Positions 51,429 through 60,387 are shown, numbered from the stretch's first letter. The stretch: DNA of 64,000 bases from CAADGV01 sp040290295 (GCA_040290295.1 PSMW01000015.1:1-64000), one strand, 5' to 3'. The notes: generated by a model not told the origin, from the sequence alone. Made by a program: numbers and translations.

Positions 51429-51802
51429 GCCTGAGATGAAAGAAAAATTACACGCGGAGAACGCGGAGGTGCGGAGAACACGGAGGCTGCGAAGAGGAAC
51501 TGATGCCTACGAGGTTTTCCTCCTCCGCGCCCTCCGCGGCTCCGCGTGAAAGAAAGAGTACACGCGGAGGCGCGGAGAACACGGAGGCTGCGAAGAGGAA
51601 CTGATGCCTACGAGGTTTTCCTCCTCCGCGCCCTCCGCGGCTCCGCGTGAAAGAAAGAGTACACGCGGAGGCGCGGAGAACACGGAGGCTGCGAAGAGGA
51701 ACTGATGCCTACGAGGTTTTCCTCCTCCGCGCCCTCCGCGGCTCCGCGTGAACCAATAAGCCTGAAATCAAAGCATAACTTCTCACAACCATCGTTCTCT
51801 CT
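51429..51802. repeat. 101-bp tandem repeat, about three copies, behind the GxxExxY gene
   Basis: The landmark CGGAGGCTGC starts at 51481, 51582 and 51683, an exact 101-bp period. Each unit pairs CTCCGCGTG with CACGCGGAG across an A/G-rich loop, so it folds as a hairpin. The last copy ends near 51752 (GCTCCGCGTGAACC), matching the text at the 3' end of the GxxExxY gene (GCTCCGCGTGAACC near 51410). No gene in this stretch. Confidence 0.85.
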
Positions 51803-53227
51803 ATGCAATCATTCTTCAACTCCGAACTGGTCGAAGTTGACTCTGCCGCGGTCAAACACTCCCCTCTCATCAACGACGACATCGCACCGACAACAATCTC
51901 GCAACGCAGCTGGGGTACGTACCACATTGCCGCGCTCTGGATCGGCATGAGCGTCTGCATCCCGACCTACATGCTCGCCAGCGGACTGATTGCGGGCGGT
52001 ATGAATTGGTGGCAAGCGCTGCTCACGATAACGCTCGGCAACCTCATCGTGCTGATTCCGATGGTGTTGAACGCGCATGCGGGAACGAAGTACGGCATTC
52101 CCTTTCCGGTGCTTGCCCGCGCGTCGTTCGGTACGCTCGGTTCGAATGTGCCCGCGCTCTTGCGCGCCGTGGTTGCCTGCGGTTGGTTCGGCATTCAAAC
52201 GTGGATCGGCGGTCAAGCATTCAATTCGTTGATCGTGCTGCTCCTGCCGCAGTGGGCGATCTTCGAATGGGGTCCCGCGATTGGCTTTTTGATTTTCTGG
52301 GCGATGAATGTGTATTTCATCGTCAAGGGAACGGAATCCATTAAGTGGTTAGAAGCGCTTGCGGCGCCCTTCCTGCTTGGCGTCGGCATTGCACTCTTGG
52401 TATGGGCGTACCTACGCATCGGGAGTTTTGGCCCCATGTTCCAACAGCCGAGCAAGTTCCAAACGGCTGGCGAATTTTGGCGCTTCTTCATCCCATCGCT
52501 GACGGGCATGGTCGGCTTTTGGGCGACGTTGTCGCTCAACATTCCCGACTTTACGCGCTATGCAAAGAGCCAACGAGCGCAGATCATCGGCCAAGCGATC
52601 GGGTTGCCGCCCACGATGGCGTTGTTCTCGTTCATCGGTGTTGCGGTCACTTCCGCGACGATCGTGATTTTCGGAGAGGCGATTTGGGACCCTGTGACAC
52701 TTCTCTCGCGCTTCGAAAGTCCCGTGGTCATACTGCTGTCTCTCATCGCACTCGTCGTGGCAACATTGACAACGAACATTGCAGCAAACGTCGTCTCGCC
52801 AGCCAATGATTTTGCAAATCTTCTTCCGAAAAAGATCAGCTTCAAAACCGGCGGTCTCATCACGGCCGTGCTTGGCATCGTGATGATGCCGTGGAAGCTG
52901 CTGGCAGATTACGGAACATATATCTTCGGGTGGCTCGTCGGTTACTCGAGTTTTCTCGGTCCGATCGCCGGTGTCTTGATCGCCGATTATTTTGTCGTAC
53001 GGGAAAAGAATTTGAACGTACGCGACTTGTACGTACGCGGAGGTGAGTATGAATTTTCGAGCGGGTTTAATCCGAAAGCATTGGCTGCGCTTTCTGCTGG
53101 CGTTGCTGTTGCCCTCGTCGGGCTATGGATAGAACCACTGCGGTTTCTGTATGACTATGCGTGGTTTGTAGGTTTTGCGGTCGCGTTCGGTGTGTATGTC
53201 ATGGCGATGAAGCGCGGGAGGGGATGA
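51803..53227 (+). CDS. NCS1-family nucleobase:cation symporter, probable uracil/hydantoin permease
   Basis: 474 residues with ~12 predicted helices. NCS1 features: SQRSWGTYHIAALWIGMSV near 34, GIPFPVLARASFGTLGSNVPALLRAVVACGWFGIQTWIGG near 100, FTRYAKSQR near 248 and NIAANVVSPANDFANLLPKK near 330. The family brings in uracil, allantoin or hydantoins. Sitting after PreTA and dihydropyrimidinase it is the likely uptake system of the pathway. It follows the 101-bp repeats by ~40 bases. Confidence 0.93.
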   Translation: MQSFFNSELVEVDSAAVKHSPLINDDIAPTTISQRSWGTYHIAALWIGMSVCIPTYMLASGLIAGGMNWWQALLTITLGNLIVLIPMVLNAHAGTKYGIPFPVLARASFGTLGSNVPALLRAVVACGWFGIQTWIGGQAFNSLIVLLLPQWAIFEWGPAIGFLIFWAMNVYFIVKGTESIKWLEALAAPFLLGVGIALLVWAYLRIGSFGPMFQQPSKFQTAGEFWRFFIPSLTGMVGFWATLSLNIPDFTRYAKSQRAQIIGQAIGLPPTMALFSFIGVAVTSATIVIFGEAIWDPVTLLSRFESPVVILLSLIALVVATLTTNIAANVVSPANDFANLLPKKISFKTGGLITAVLGIVMMPWKLLADYGTYIFGWLVGYSSFLGPIAGVLIADYFVVREKNLNVRDLYVRGGEYEFSSGFNPKALAALSAGVAVALVGLWIEPLRFLYDYAWFVGFAVAFGVYVMAMKRGRG

Positions 53228-53361
53228 CGCCGCACAGAGCGAGACGGATGGAGCGGCATCATTAATTGGGGAGCGCAGCATGAGATTCGCCTGGATTGCG
53301 CACAATGGAGCTCAACCGTGTGTCGGTGTCGCGAACAGTTTCCTCCTCCCTTCCGATCGCA

Positions 53362-54870
53362 CTAACTCATCCAATTCACCTTCGATTCCGGATTCCACTT
53401 GATGGTCGTCTTCTTCGGTTTGGTGAAGAACTCGATCGAGCTTTTGCCGGTGATGTCGCACGCACCGAACTTCGACTCGTTCCACCCGCCGAAGGAGAAT
53501 GGTTCGCGAGGGACGGGGACGCCGATGTTCACGCCGATCATTCCTGCACTGGCGCGCTCGATGACGTAGCGTGCTGCACCACCGCTCTGTGTGAACACGC
53601 TCGCGGCGTTGCCATAGGGATTGCTGTTTTCGATCTTCAAGGCTTCATCCACAGTGTTGACTCTCATAATGGCGAGGACAGGCCCGAAGACTTCCTCTTG
53701 TGCGATACGCATATCGGGGCGGACGCCATCGATCAGCGTCGGACCGACGTAGAAGCCCCCCTCCTTTCCTTCCACAATCCAATTCCGACCGTCAACGAGC
53801 ACTCGTGCACCTTGTTGCTCCGCCTCGGTAATATACCGCTCGATGCGCTCTTTGGCTTTCTTCGAGATGACGGCACCGAGGTTCTTGCCCGGAACGATCT
53901 TCTTCGCTTCTTCGCACAGGCGTCGGATGATATGATCCACGTTGCCCACGGCGACCATGGCTGAAGCTGCCATGCAACGTTGACCTGCGCAGCCGCTCAT
54001 CGAGGCGGCGATGTTGGATGCCGCCATCTCTTCATGCGCGTCGGGCAAGACGATGAGATGATTCTTTGCTCCACCCAAGCACAATGCTCGCTTGAAGTGC
54101 GACGTCGCCCGCGCATAGACAAGTTTTGCGACTCGCGTTGAGCCGACGAACGTGAGCGCATCGATGCCCGGATGATCGCAGAGTGCTTCGACCGCTTCTT
54201 GGCTTCCGTGCACGATATTGAAAACCCCGTCGGGCAGTCCTGCTTCTTTCAAAAGCTCCGCAATACGTATCGAGCTGAGCGGTACAAGCTCAGAGGGTTT
54301 GAGGATCATCGTGTTGCCGAGCACGAGTGCGTTCGGAATCGTCCAGTTCGGCACCATGTTCGGAAAGTTGAACGGCGTTATGGATGCAACAACTCCGACA
54401 GGATAGCGATCGATCCGGCATTCCACGCCTTTGCTGACTTCGAGGATTTCGCCCGTCGTCAGTTGCGGCATCGAGCAGGCGAACTCCGTCACCTCGATCG
54501 CCTTCTCCACCTCTGCGAATGCTTCGCTCATCGTTTTCCCGTTCTCTTCTCGGACGAGCGCAGCAAGCTCCTGCAGGTGTTCTTCCATCAAGCGCTTGTA
54601 GCGGAAGAAGATTTGCACACGTTCCTTGATCGGTGTGGACGACCACGCGGGGAATGCTGCCCGCGCAGCACGCACTGCAGCATCCACATCGCTGCGAACG
54701 GAGAGGGGAACGTTGGCAATGTGCTGCCCGATGGAGGGATTCATGACGGGCGCATACTCGCTCGTTGCCGAATCGACCCAAGAGCCGTTGATGTAGTTCA
54801 TCAGAACTCTGACGTCGTTGGATCGTTTTGTGGCGACGGCGATGGGTTGTGCATCGATGATCGTTGACAT
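53362..54870 (-). CDS. CoA-acylating (methyl)malonate-semialdehyde dehydrogenase
   Basis: A strong GGAGGAGG lies just upstream of the ATG at 54870 (MSTIIDAQPIAV); 502 residues. Aldehyde-dehydrogenase core: TPFNFPNMVPNWTIPNAL near 165, the catalytic Cys in SGCAGQRCMAASAMV near 302, LGGAKNHLIVLPDAHEEM near 277 and EEVFGPVLAIMRV near 407; the FNFPNMVPNW and GQRCMA wording is typical of MmsA/IolA. It converts malonate semialdehyde from beta-alanine to acetyl-CoA, closing the uracil route. It is convergent with the NCS1 gene, so it is transcribed separately. Confidence 0.92.
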   Translation of the reverse strand: MSTIIDAQPIAVATKRSNDVRVLMNYINGSWVDSATSEYAPVMNPSIGQHIANVPLSVRSDVDAAVRAARAAFPAWSSTPIKERVQIFFRYKRLMEEHLQELAALVREENGKTMSEAFAEVEKAIEVTEFACSMPQLTTGEILEVSKGVECRIDRYPVGVVASITPFNFPNMVPNWTIPNALVLGNTMILKPSELVPLSSIRIAELLKEAGLPDGVFNIVHGSQEAVEALCDHPGIDALTFVGSTRVAKLVYARATSHFKRALCLGGAKNHLIVLPDAHEEMAASNIAASMSGCAGQRCMAASAMVAVGNVDHIIRRLCEEAKKIVPGKNLGAVISKKAKERIERYITEAEQQGARVLVDGRNWIVEGKEGGFYVGPTLIDGVRPDMRIAQEEVFGPVLAIMRVNTVDEALKIENSNPYGNAASVFTQSGGAARYVIERASAGMIGVNIGVPVPREPFSFGGWNESKFGACDITGKSSIEFFTKPKKTTIKWNPESKVNWMS

Positions 54871-55002
54871 GGGGTACTCCTCCTCCAAGGACAAATGAAT
54901 GTGCATGCAAGGTAGCCAACCGTGTCCTCAAACTCAAGTGGCTATGGGTGCTTGATTAAACAGTCATTGTGCCGTATGTTCTATCTGAACTTCAGGAATC
55001 TG

Positions 55003-55983
55003 ATGCCGCCTCCGTTGATCATATCGGTGGGAGAAGCGCTCGTTGATTTTGTTTCGATCACGCCCGGCTTGCTGAGCACGTCGCCCGGATTCTTCAAACG
55101 GCTCGGTGGCGAAGGAGCGAATGTCGCATCGGGACTGGCGAAGTTCGGTGCGCGTGTGATCTTTTTGGGTAGAATCGCGAACGATCCGTTCGGTCGATTT
55201 TTGCTGCGGGACATGAAACAGCGCGGTGTCGATGTTCGCTACGTCGTGCGCGACCACCGGTTTCGGACACGGCTCGCCTTCGTTTCGAGAAAACCATCGG
55301 GAGAGAGGGATTTCGATTTCTGGGAGGATGTGCCAGCAGCTTCGCGCCTGGTGTGGACGGACATTCCGACAACGCTCTTGCGTCGTGCTCGTCTGATCAC
55401 GATAGCCCCGTTGTTGTTAGTTGCGGAACCTGCTCGTACAACGGCACTGCGATTGGCGGCGCTGGCACAGAAGCGTGGCGTGGCCGTGGCGTTCGATACG
55501 AACGTACGACTCTCATTGTGGCGCTCACACGATGAGGCGAGGCAAACCACGTTAGCGATGATACGCTTGAGTACGATCCTGCGAATGAACGATGAAGAAG
55601 CGCATTTCCTGACGGGACGGAAGAATGCCCTTCAGGCTGCGCGCAGCTTACAGGCGCTCGGGCCGAGGGTTGTCGCCATCACCCACGGTCCTGACGGGTG
55701 CACGCTTCACTCGCGTACAGCAACCGTTGTCTCTCCAGGGTATCGAGTGTCGGCGGTCGATACAACCGGTTGCGGTGATGCATTCTTTGCCGCACTGCTC
55801 TATGGCATTGCCACTGCGGGTGTGGAGTTGGGGAGGATCAAGCCGCAAACGTGGAGGGCAATTTGCCACGTTGCGAATGCGGCAGGCGCACTCACTGCCG
55901 TGAAACCCGGCGGAGCAGATGCTCTTCCATCGCTCGATGAGATTGAACACTTTCTCGGTAGTCAGCAGGAACAACCAAACTGA
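55003..55983 (+). CDS. PfkB-family carbohydrate kinase (fructokinase/KdgK-like)
   Basis: AGGA at 54993-54996 supports the ATG at 55003 (MPPPLIISVGEALVDF); 326 residues. PfkB signatures are FFKRLGGEGANVASGLAKFG near 28 and the C-terminal DTTGCGDAFFAALLYG near 252, where the second Asp is the catalytic base. It phosphorylates a sugar with ATP; fructose or 2-keto-3-deoxygluconate are possible. Divergent from the dehydrogenase gene, sharing the 54871-55002 gap. Confidence 0.88.
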   Translation: MPPPLIISVGEALVDFVSITPGLLSTSPGFFKRLGGEGANVASGLAKFGARVIFLGRIANDPFGRFLLRDMKQRGVDVRYVVRDHRFRTRLAFVSRKPSGERDFDFWEDVPAASRLVWTDIPTTLLRRARLITIAPLLLVAEPARTTALRLAALAQKRGVAVAFDTNVRLSLWRSHDEARQTTLAMIRLSTILRMNDEEAHFLTGRKNALQAARSLQALGPRVVAITHGPDGCTLHSRTATVVSPGYRVSAVDTTGCGDAFFAALLYGIATAGVELGRIKPQTWRAICHVANAAGALTAVKPGGADALPSLDEIEHFLGSQQEQPN

Positions 55984-55994
55984 ACCACACACAC

Positions 55995-57494
55995 GTGCAC
56001 GTTCGCTCAACTCGTATCCCCGCCGACCTTCCTCGACTGACAGCGCCGAGCTTCTGTGATCGGCCGCTTGCGATCGTGGACATCGAAACGACAGGCGGCA
56101 ACGCGCTCTACGGCCGCATCATCGAGATCGCAGTGCTGCGCGTCGAGCAGGGGAGGGTCGTACGTGTTTTTCACTCACTCATAAATCCCGATAGATTCAT
56201 CCCGCACGAGATCGAACAGCTCACAGGCATCACGAATGAGGATGTGGCGCACGCTCCCATGTTCCACTCCGTTGCGCGTGAGCTGTACAAGCTGTTGGAT
56301 GGGGCGGTGTTCGTGGCGCACAACGCGCGGTTCGACTATGGCTTCATCAAGAACGAGTTTCGCCGCTTGGGAAAAGAATTCAGCGCGCGGTGCCTCTGCA
56401 CCGTCAAGCTCTCACGCGCCGTGTTTTCTCATCATCGCCATCACGATCTGGACAGCATCATGACGCGGCACGGTATCACGTGTGCACGCCGCCATCGGGC
56501 GTGGGGAGACGCGGAAGTGGTGCTGCAATTCCTCCGTGTGGTGGAAACCGAAACCACGCGCGAACTGCTTTCCTCTGTGGTACACAAAATCCTCAAGACC
56601 AGCAGTCTGCCTGTCCATCTCGATCGTGAAGCGATCGATGGATTGCCCGAATCGCCGGGCGTGTATCTGTTTTACGGGAAGGCGGGAGAAGTGCTCTACG
56701 TCGGCAAGAGTGTGTGCATTCGCAATCGGGTGATGTCGCATTTTTCGGGCGACCATCGTTCGTCGCGCGAACTGGAAATTGCCCAGCAAGTGGTGCGCAT
56801 CGAGGCACGAAAAACGAGCGGCGAGTTAGGAGCGTTACTGTTGGAGTCGCAATTGATCAAGGAACTGCGCCCCGTGTACAATATCGCCTCACGCAGTCAT
56901 CGTGATATTGTGCTTGCTCGCCGCGTTGTTACTCCCGACGGCTATGCCGGCATCGAGTTGGAAAAGGTGCACGATATCGAAATCGATCTCGACGCACCGA
57001 TCATGGGCATGTTCAAAAACATCAAACAGGCGAAAGCCTATCTTGCAGAGGCAGCGAAAGCCTATCGCTTGTGCCACAAGCTGTTGGGGTTGGAACGGAC
57101 CGCATCGTACTGCTTTGCGTATCATCTCCATCAATGCGGCGGTGCCTGCGTCGGCGAAGAAAGTCCCGACGAGTACAACGCGCGTGTGGACGAAGCCTTT
57201 GCCACGCGTCGTATCAAAGCCTGGCCCTTCAAGGGCGGTATCGTGATCGAAGAGCGCAATCCGCTGACGAACGAAGGGCAAGCTTTCGTGATCGACAATT
57301 GGTGCCTGCTCTCAAGCTTCACGTTCGACGAATCTGGCCAGACCGAATTGTTCAAAGGACTACGCCGCTTCGACTACGACAGCTACAAGATCATCTTGCG
57401 CTACATTTCCGATCCCCACAACAGAAAACACATCAAAGAGCTGCCGCTCAATCACTTGTACGGGGCAGCCGATAATTATGAGAGGATGGACTGA
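55995..57494 (+). CDS. DEDDh 3'-5' exonuclease fused to a GIY-YIG (UvrC-like) endonuclease
   Basis: The only suitable start near the family N-terminus is a GTG at 55995; no good ribosome binding site is seen. 499 residues. Residues ~25-185 are a DnaQ-type exonuclease: VDIETTGG near 28, VFVAHNARFDYGFIKNEF near 106 and HRAWGDAEVVLQFL near 169. Residues ~215-300 are the GIY-YIG domain (PGVYLFYGKAGEVLYVGKSVCIRNRVMSHF). A helical region with UvrC-like CxxC-free features follows (AKAYRLCHKLLGLE, HLHQCGGACVGEESPDEY). The fusion is known in several bacterial lineages, related to Cho/UvrC N-termini, and is thought to act in DNA repair. Confidence 0.87.
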   Translation: MHVRSTRIPADLPRLTAPSFCDRPLAIVDIETTGGNALYGRIIEIAVLRVEQGRVVRVFHSLINPDRFIPHEIEQLTGITNEDVAHAPMFHSVARELYKLLDGAVFVAHNARFDYGFIKNEFRRLGKEFSARCLCTVKLSRAVFSHHRHHDLDSIMTRHGITCARRHRAWGDAEVVLQFLRVVETETTRELLSSVVHKILKTSSLPVHLDREAIDGLPESPGVYLFYGKAGEVLYVGKSVCIRNRVMSHFSGDHRSSRELEIAQQVVRIEARKTSGELGALLLESQLIKELRPVYNIASRSHRDIVLARRVVTPDGYAGIELEKVHDIEIDLDAPIMGMFKNIKQAKAYLAEAAKAYRLCHKLLGLERTASYCFAYHLHQCGGACVGEESPDEYNARVDEAFATRRIKAWPFKGGIVIEERNPLTNEGQAFVIDNWCLLSSFTFDESGQTELFKGLRRFDYDSYKIILRYISDPHNRKHIKELPLNHLYGAADNYERMD

Positions 57495-57760
57495 TGAGAG
57501 ATTCCGGCATGCAACCACGATTGAAGCTTACGTACCCGTGTGAATGGCCCTATGTCATCATTGGACGAAGTGAAGATGAACTCCGCGCCGCTGTGCACGA
57601 GATCGTGCAAAACCGAAGTCACACCGTGAACCTCTCGCACATGAGCGCACAGGGGCGTTACATCTCCCTCAAGGTTCTCGTGGTGGTTCACAGCGACGAT
57701 GATCGCATCGGGATCTATCGGGCACTCAACGACCATCCCGCGACAAAAGTCGTCATCTGA
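57494..57760 (+). CDS. DUF493 family protein (YbeD-like)
   Basis: 88 residues; the ATG at 57494 shares one base with the upstream TGA. The core LKLTYPCEWPYVIIGRSEDELRAAVHEIV and the second half SAQGRYISLKVLVVVHSDDDRIGIYRALNDHP match the small alpha/beta DUF493 / YbeD fold, cytoplasmic proteins with suggested regulatory roles. Nothing catalytic is visible. Confidence 0.82.
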   Translation: MRDSGMQPRLKLTYPCEWPYVIIGRSEDELRAAVHEIVQNRSHTVNLSHMSAQGRYISLKVLVVVHSDDDRIGIYRALNDHPATKVVI

Positions 57761-57856
57761 TAACCTTAGGTACGTGTCCATGCGAAACTCTACACGCTTG
57801 CTGTCTCGGCAATCCTTGCCATAGCATGCTGCGCCTGCACGCGTTCGTCCACAGAG

Positions 57857-58810
57857 ATGAAGATCGAAGGGGACAAGACTTCGGTCGCCGCGTTTATCGA
57901 CTACTTCCCTGAGGGTCCGGTTGACGAACCAACGTTGGTTCGCAGCGCGGAAGAGTTCGAATCGCTCTTCGGAAAAGCGGACCTGAGCAACGAACCGGGT
58001 TGCAACGTTCGGCAGTTCTTCGTGAATGGAGGAGCAGAGCCATGGATTGTGCGCCTTGGAGGCCCACGCTCGGCAGGCGCATCACTTGGCGATTCTGTTC
58101 GCCGCACAGGAATGTACGCGCTCGATCGCATTGCACAGGTCAACTTGCTTTGCTTGCCGCAGCCGGTAGATACTCTTGAAGCCGATGCGTTCCTGGTCGA
58201 GGCAGGCAGGTATTGCGCTCGACGACGCGCTGTGTATCTGGCTGAAGTGCCTCGGCAAACGCTCGCGCTCTCGGAAATCACGCGCTGGATCTCCCAATAC
58301 GGCGCCTGGCGATCGCCCGCCGGCCATGAGGCGTTGCTGCACAACGTGACCGGCTTTACTCACGACCTCACACCGATAGAGATCGAACAGCTCCTCGACT
58401 CCGGTAGCAAACCTCTGCGTGAGACTTCAGCAGGGCGGCGAGTGATATGGGGCGTGCACACGCTGAGTCCCGAACCGGAGTGGCAGTATCTGCACGTACG
58501 ACGCCTCGCGTTATACATCGAAGAAAGCATCGTGCGCGGAACGCAGTGGGCAACATTCGAACCGAACAACGAAGCCTTGTGGGCGCGTGTACGCACACGC
58601 GTGCACGAGTTCCTCTTCGATGTGTTCAAATGTGGTGCATTAGTGGGAAGCAAACCATCCGAAGCGTTGTTCGTTACCTGCGATCGCTCGACGACGACGC
58701 AGGAAGATATCGACAACAACCGCTGCACCATCGTCGTTGGATTCGCTGTCGTGAAGACAGCAGAGTTCATCGTTCTGCGCATCCATCAAGGTGCGGGGCG
58801 CACACCGTAG
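57857..58810 (+). CDS. Contractile tail-sheath-like protein, orphan, with a possible frameshifted lipoprotein leader
   Basis: 317 residues from the ATG at 57857. Both ends match phage/eCIS sheath proteins: KTSVAAFIDYFPEGPVDEPTLVRSAEEFESLFG near 7, FFVNGGAEPWIVRLGG near 54, and the C-terminal sheath domain with LALYIEESIVRGTQWATFEPNNEALWARVRTRVHEFL near 217 and FIVLRIHQGAG at the end. No tube, baseplate, spike or ATPase gene is nearby. The frame stays open upstream to 57770 and encodes KLYTLAVSAILAIACCACTR, like a lipoprotein signal, but lacks a start codon; an ATG at 57780 would reach it if one A were added near 57785-57787. The exact N-terminus is therefore uncertain. Confidence 0.78.
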   Translation: MKIEGDKTSVAAFIDYFPEGPVDEPTLVRSAEEFESLFGKADLSNEPGCNVRQFFVNGGAEPWIVRLGGPRSAGASLGDSVRRTGMYALDRIAQVNLLCLPQPVDTLEADAFLVEAGRYCARRRAVYLAEVPRQTLALSEITRWISQYGAWRSPAGHEALLHNVTGFTHDLTPIEIEQLLDSGSKPLRETSAGRRVIWGVHTLSPEPEWQYLHVRRLALYIEESIVRGTQWATFEPNNEALWARVRTRVHEFLFDVFKCGALVGSKPSEALFVTCDRSTTTQEDIDNNRCTIVVGFAVVKTAEFIVLRIHQGAGRTP

Positions 58811-58893
58811 AGTTGCTTCGCACGTGTACTCTCCGTAAGTTTGCTCTACCAAGCCGACCGATGAATGCCGCTCAATCGTGAAAGGACGTTCCG

Positions 58894-59667
58894 ATGATCT
58901 TTCCACTGGGAGATGACAACACCGACCGGGCGACGACGCCGCTGGTCAACTATGCTCTCATTGCTGTGAATGTGCTGGTCTTTGTCTTTCTGCAAGGTCT
59001 TGGCAGCAACGAGCGCTTCACCATGGCGTTCTCGACCGTACCGGCGGAAATTCTTACGGGGAGAGATATCATCACGGAAGATCGCATTGCGCAGGACCCC
59101 GCCACGGGTCGGATCGTCGATATTCCGGGTTTGCAGCCGACGCCGTTCTCGGTTTACCTCACGCTCTTGACGTCGATGTTCATGCACGGAGGCTTGGCGC
59201 ACCTCGGCGGCAACATGCTTTACCTTTGGATCTTCGGCGACAACATCGAAGATCGCCTCGGGCATCTGCGCTACGTGGTGTTCTACCTCGTCACGGGAAT
59301 CATCGCATCGCTGGCGCATGTCTTCTCGACGGTGACCTTCGGCGGCGATGCCTTCATTCCGAGTCTCGGCGCCTCGGGTGCCATCTCGGGCGTCCTCGGC
59401 GGCTATCTTGTGTTGTTCCCCGGTCGGCAAGTGCGCGTGATTATGCTGAACATGTTGACGGAAGTTCCCTCCCTGCTTGCCATCGGTTTGTGGTTTGTTT
59501 TTCAACTGATGAGCGGTGTCGGTTCGCTCGGCGCGCAAGGGGGAGGGGTCGCGTACGCAGCACACATCGGCGGATTTATTGCAGGATTGGTCTTGATCAA
59601 GCTCTTCGCTGCAGGGCGAAGCATTTCGGGCATCTCGTATGGCGGTCGATTCCGCTCATTCCGTTGA
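58894..59667 (+). CDS. Rhomboid family intramembrane serine protease (paralog 2)
   Basis: 257 residues with six or seven hydrophobic segments. Signatures: MHGGLAHLGGNMLYLWIFGDNIEDR near 99, GASGAISGVLGGY near 160 with the nucleophilic Ser, and AHIGGFIAG near 232 with the catalytic His. It is the closest relative in the window of the rhomboid at 8317; the FGDNxEDR and VLFPGRQ-like segments are shared. An extra loop of ~30 residues lies between TM1 and TM2 (residues ~45-75). Confidence 0.92.
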   Translation: MIFPLGDDNTDRATTPLVNYALIAVNVLVFVFLQGLGSNERFTMAFSTVPAEILTGRDIITEDRIAQDPATGRIVDIPGLQPTPFSVYLTLLTSMFMHGGLAHLGGNMLYLWIFGDNIEDRLGHLRYVVFYLVTGIIASLAHVFSTVTFGGDAFIPSLGASGAISGVLGGYLVLFPGRQVRVIMLNMLTEVPSLLAIGLWFVFQLMSGVGSLGAQGGGVAYAAHIGGFIAGLVLIKLFAAGRSISGISYGGRFRSFR

Positions 59668-59739
59668 GCGGATTGCGAGAGGCGCTCGTGATGCAATTCT
59701 GACGCTGAAGCGGTATCTTGGAGAGGAAGGAGAAATTGT

Positions 59740-60312
59740 ATGCACATACTTATCATCATGATGATGCTCGCTTTCGGCGCGCAGCAGAAAGGAAAAGAAA
59801 TGCAACACGTGGAGAAAGCAACCTTCGGTGCCGGCTGCTTCTGGTGCGTCGAAGCGGTCTTTCAACGCATCGACGGCGTTGTCTCGGTCGTTCCCGGCTA
59901 TGCCGGCGGCACGACCGTGCATCCGACCTACGAGCAAGTGTGCTCGGGCAAGACGGGTCACGCTGAGGTAGCGCAGATCACGTTCGATCCGAAGAAGGTG
60001 AGCTATCGGCGATTGCTGGAAATCTTCTGGCAGGCGCACGACCCGACCACTCTGAATCGGCAGGGAAACGATGTGGGAACGCAATACCGTTCGATTATCC
60101 TCTATCATAACGAACAGCAGAAACGAACTGCTGAATCGTCCCTGAAGGAGGCGCAGCAGTATTTCGACAAACCGATCGTCACGGAGATCAAACCGCTGAC
60201 CGTCTTCTATCCGGCAGAGGACTATCACCACAATTACTACAATAACAACACGTTCCAACCATATTGCCAGTTCGTCATCAAACCGAAGCTAAAGAAGCTG
60301 AAGTTGGAGTAG
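59740..60312 (+). CDS. msrA: Peptide methionine sulfoxide reductase MsrA
   Basis: 190 residues from the ATG at 59740, which has AGGAG upstream and adds a short hydrophobic N-terminus (MHILIIMMMLAFGAQQ) suggestive of export; an internal ATG at 59800 (MQHVEKATFGAGCFW) with AAAGGAAAAG is an alternative cytoplasmic start. Active-site motif GAGCFWCVEAVFQ near 30, then GYAGGTTVHPTYEQVCSGKTGHAEV near 55 and the DPTTLNRQGNDVGTQYRS loop near 103. It reduces Met-S-sulfoxide. No msrB is seen adjacent. Confidence 0.94.
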   Translation: MHILIIMMMLAFGAQQKGKEMQHVEKATFGAGCFWCVEAVFQRIDGVVSVVPGYAGGTTVHPTYEQVCSGKTGHAEVAQITFDPKKVSYRRLLEIFWQAHDPTTLNRQGNDVGTQYRSIILYHNEQQKRTAESSLKEAQQYFDKPIVTEIKPLTVFYPAEDYHHNYYNNNTFQPYCQFVIKPKLKKLKLE

Positions 60313-60365
60313 AACCGGTCGTCTTCCCGCGGTTCCCAATCGCATTTCGGACACGCAATGCGCAT
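60237..60365 (-). pseudogene. Remnant of a small zinc-ribbon gene, running antisense into msrA
   Basis: A good AGGAGG (plus 60375-60380) precedes the ATG at 60365. The first codons read MRIACPKCDWEPREDDR, like the start of small zinc-ribbon proteins with several CxxC pairs. After DDR the frame enters the antisense of the msrA 3' end and stops at 60237 with no further Cys pairs. So it looks truncated by a rearrangement. The family match is from memory and not certain. Confidence 0.4.
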
Positions 60366-60387
60366 GAGTTGTTTCCTCCTCGCTACA

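Noticed and set aside
51429..51762. The 101-bp repeats as a CRISPR array
   Set aside because: The units follow each other directly with no unique spacers and no cas genes are near.
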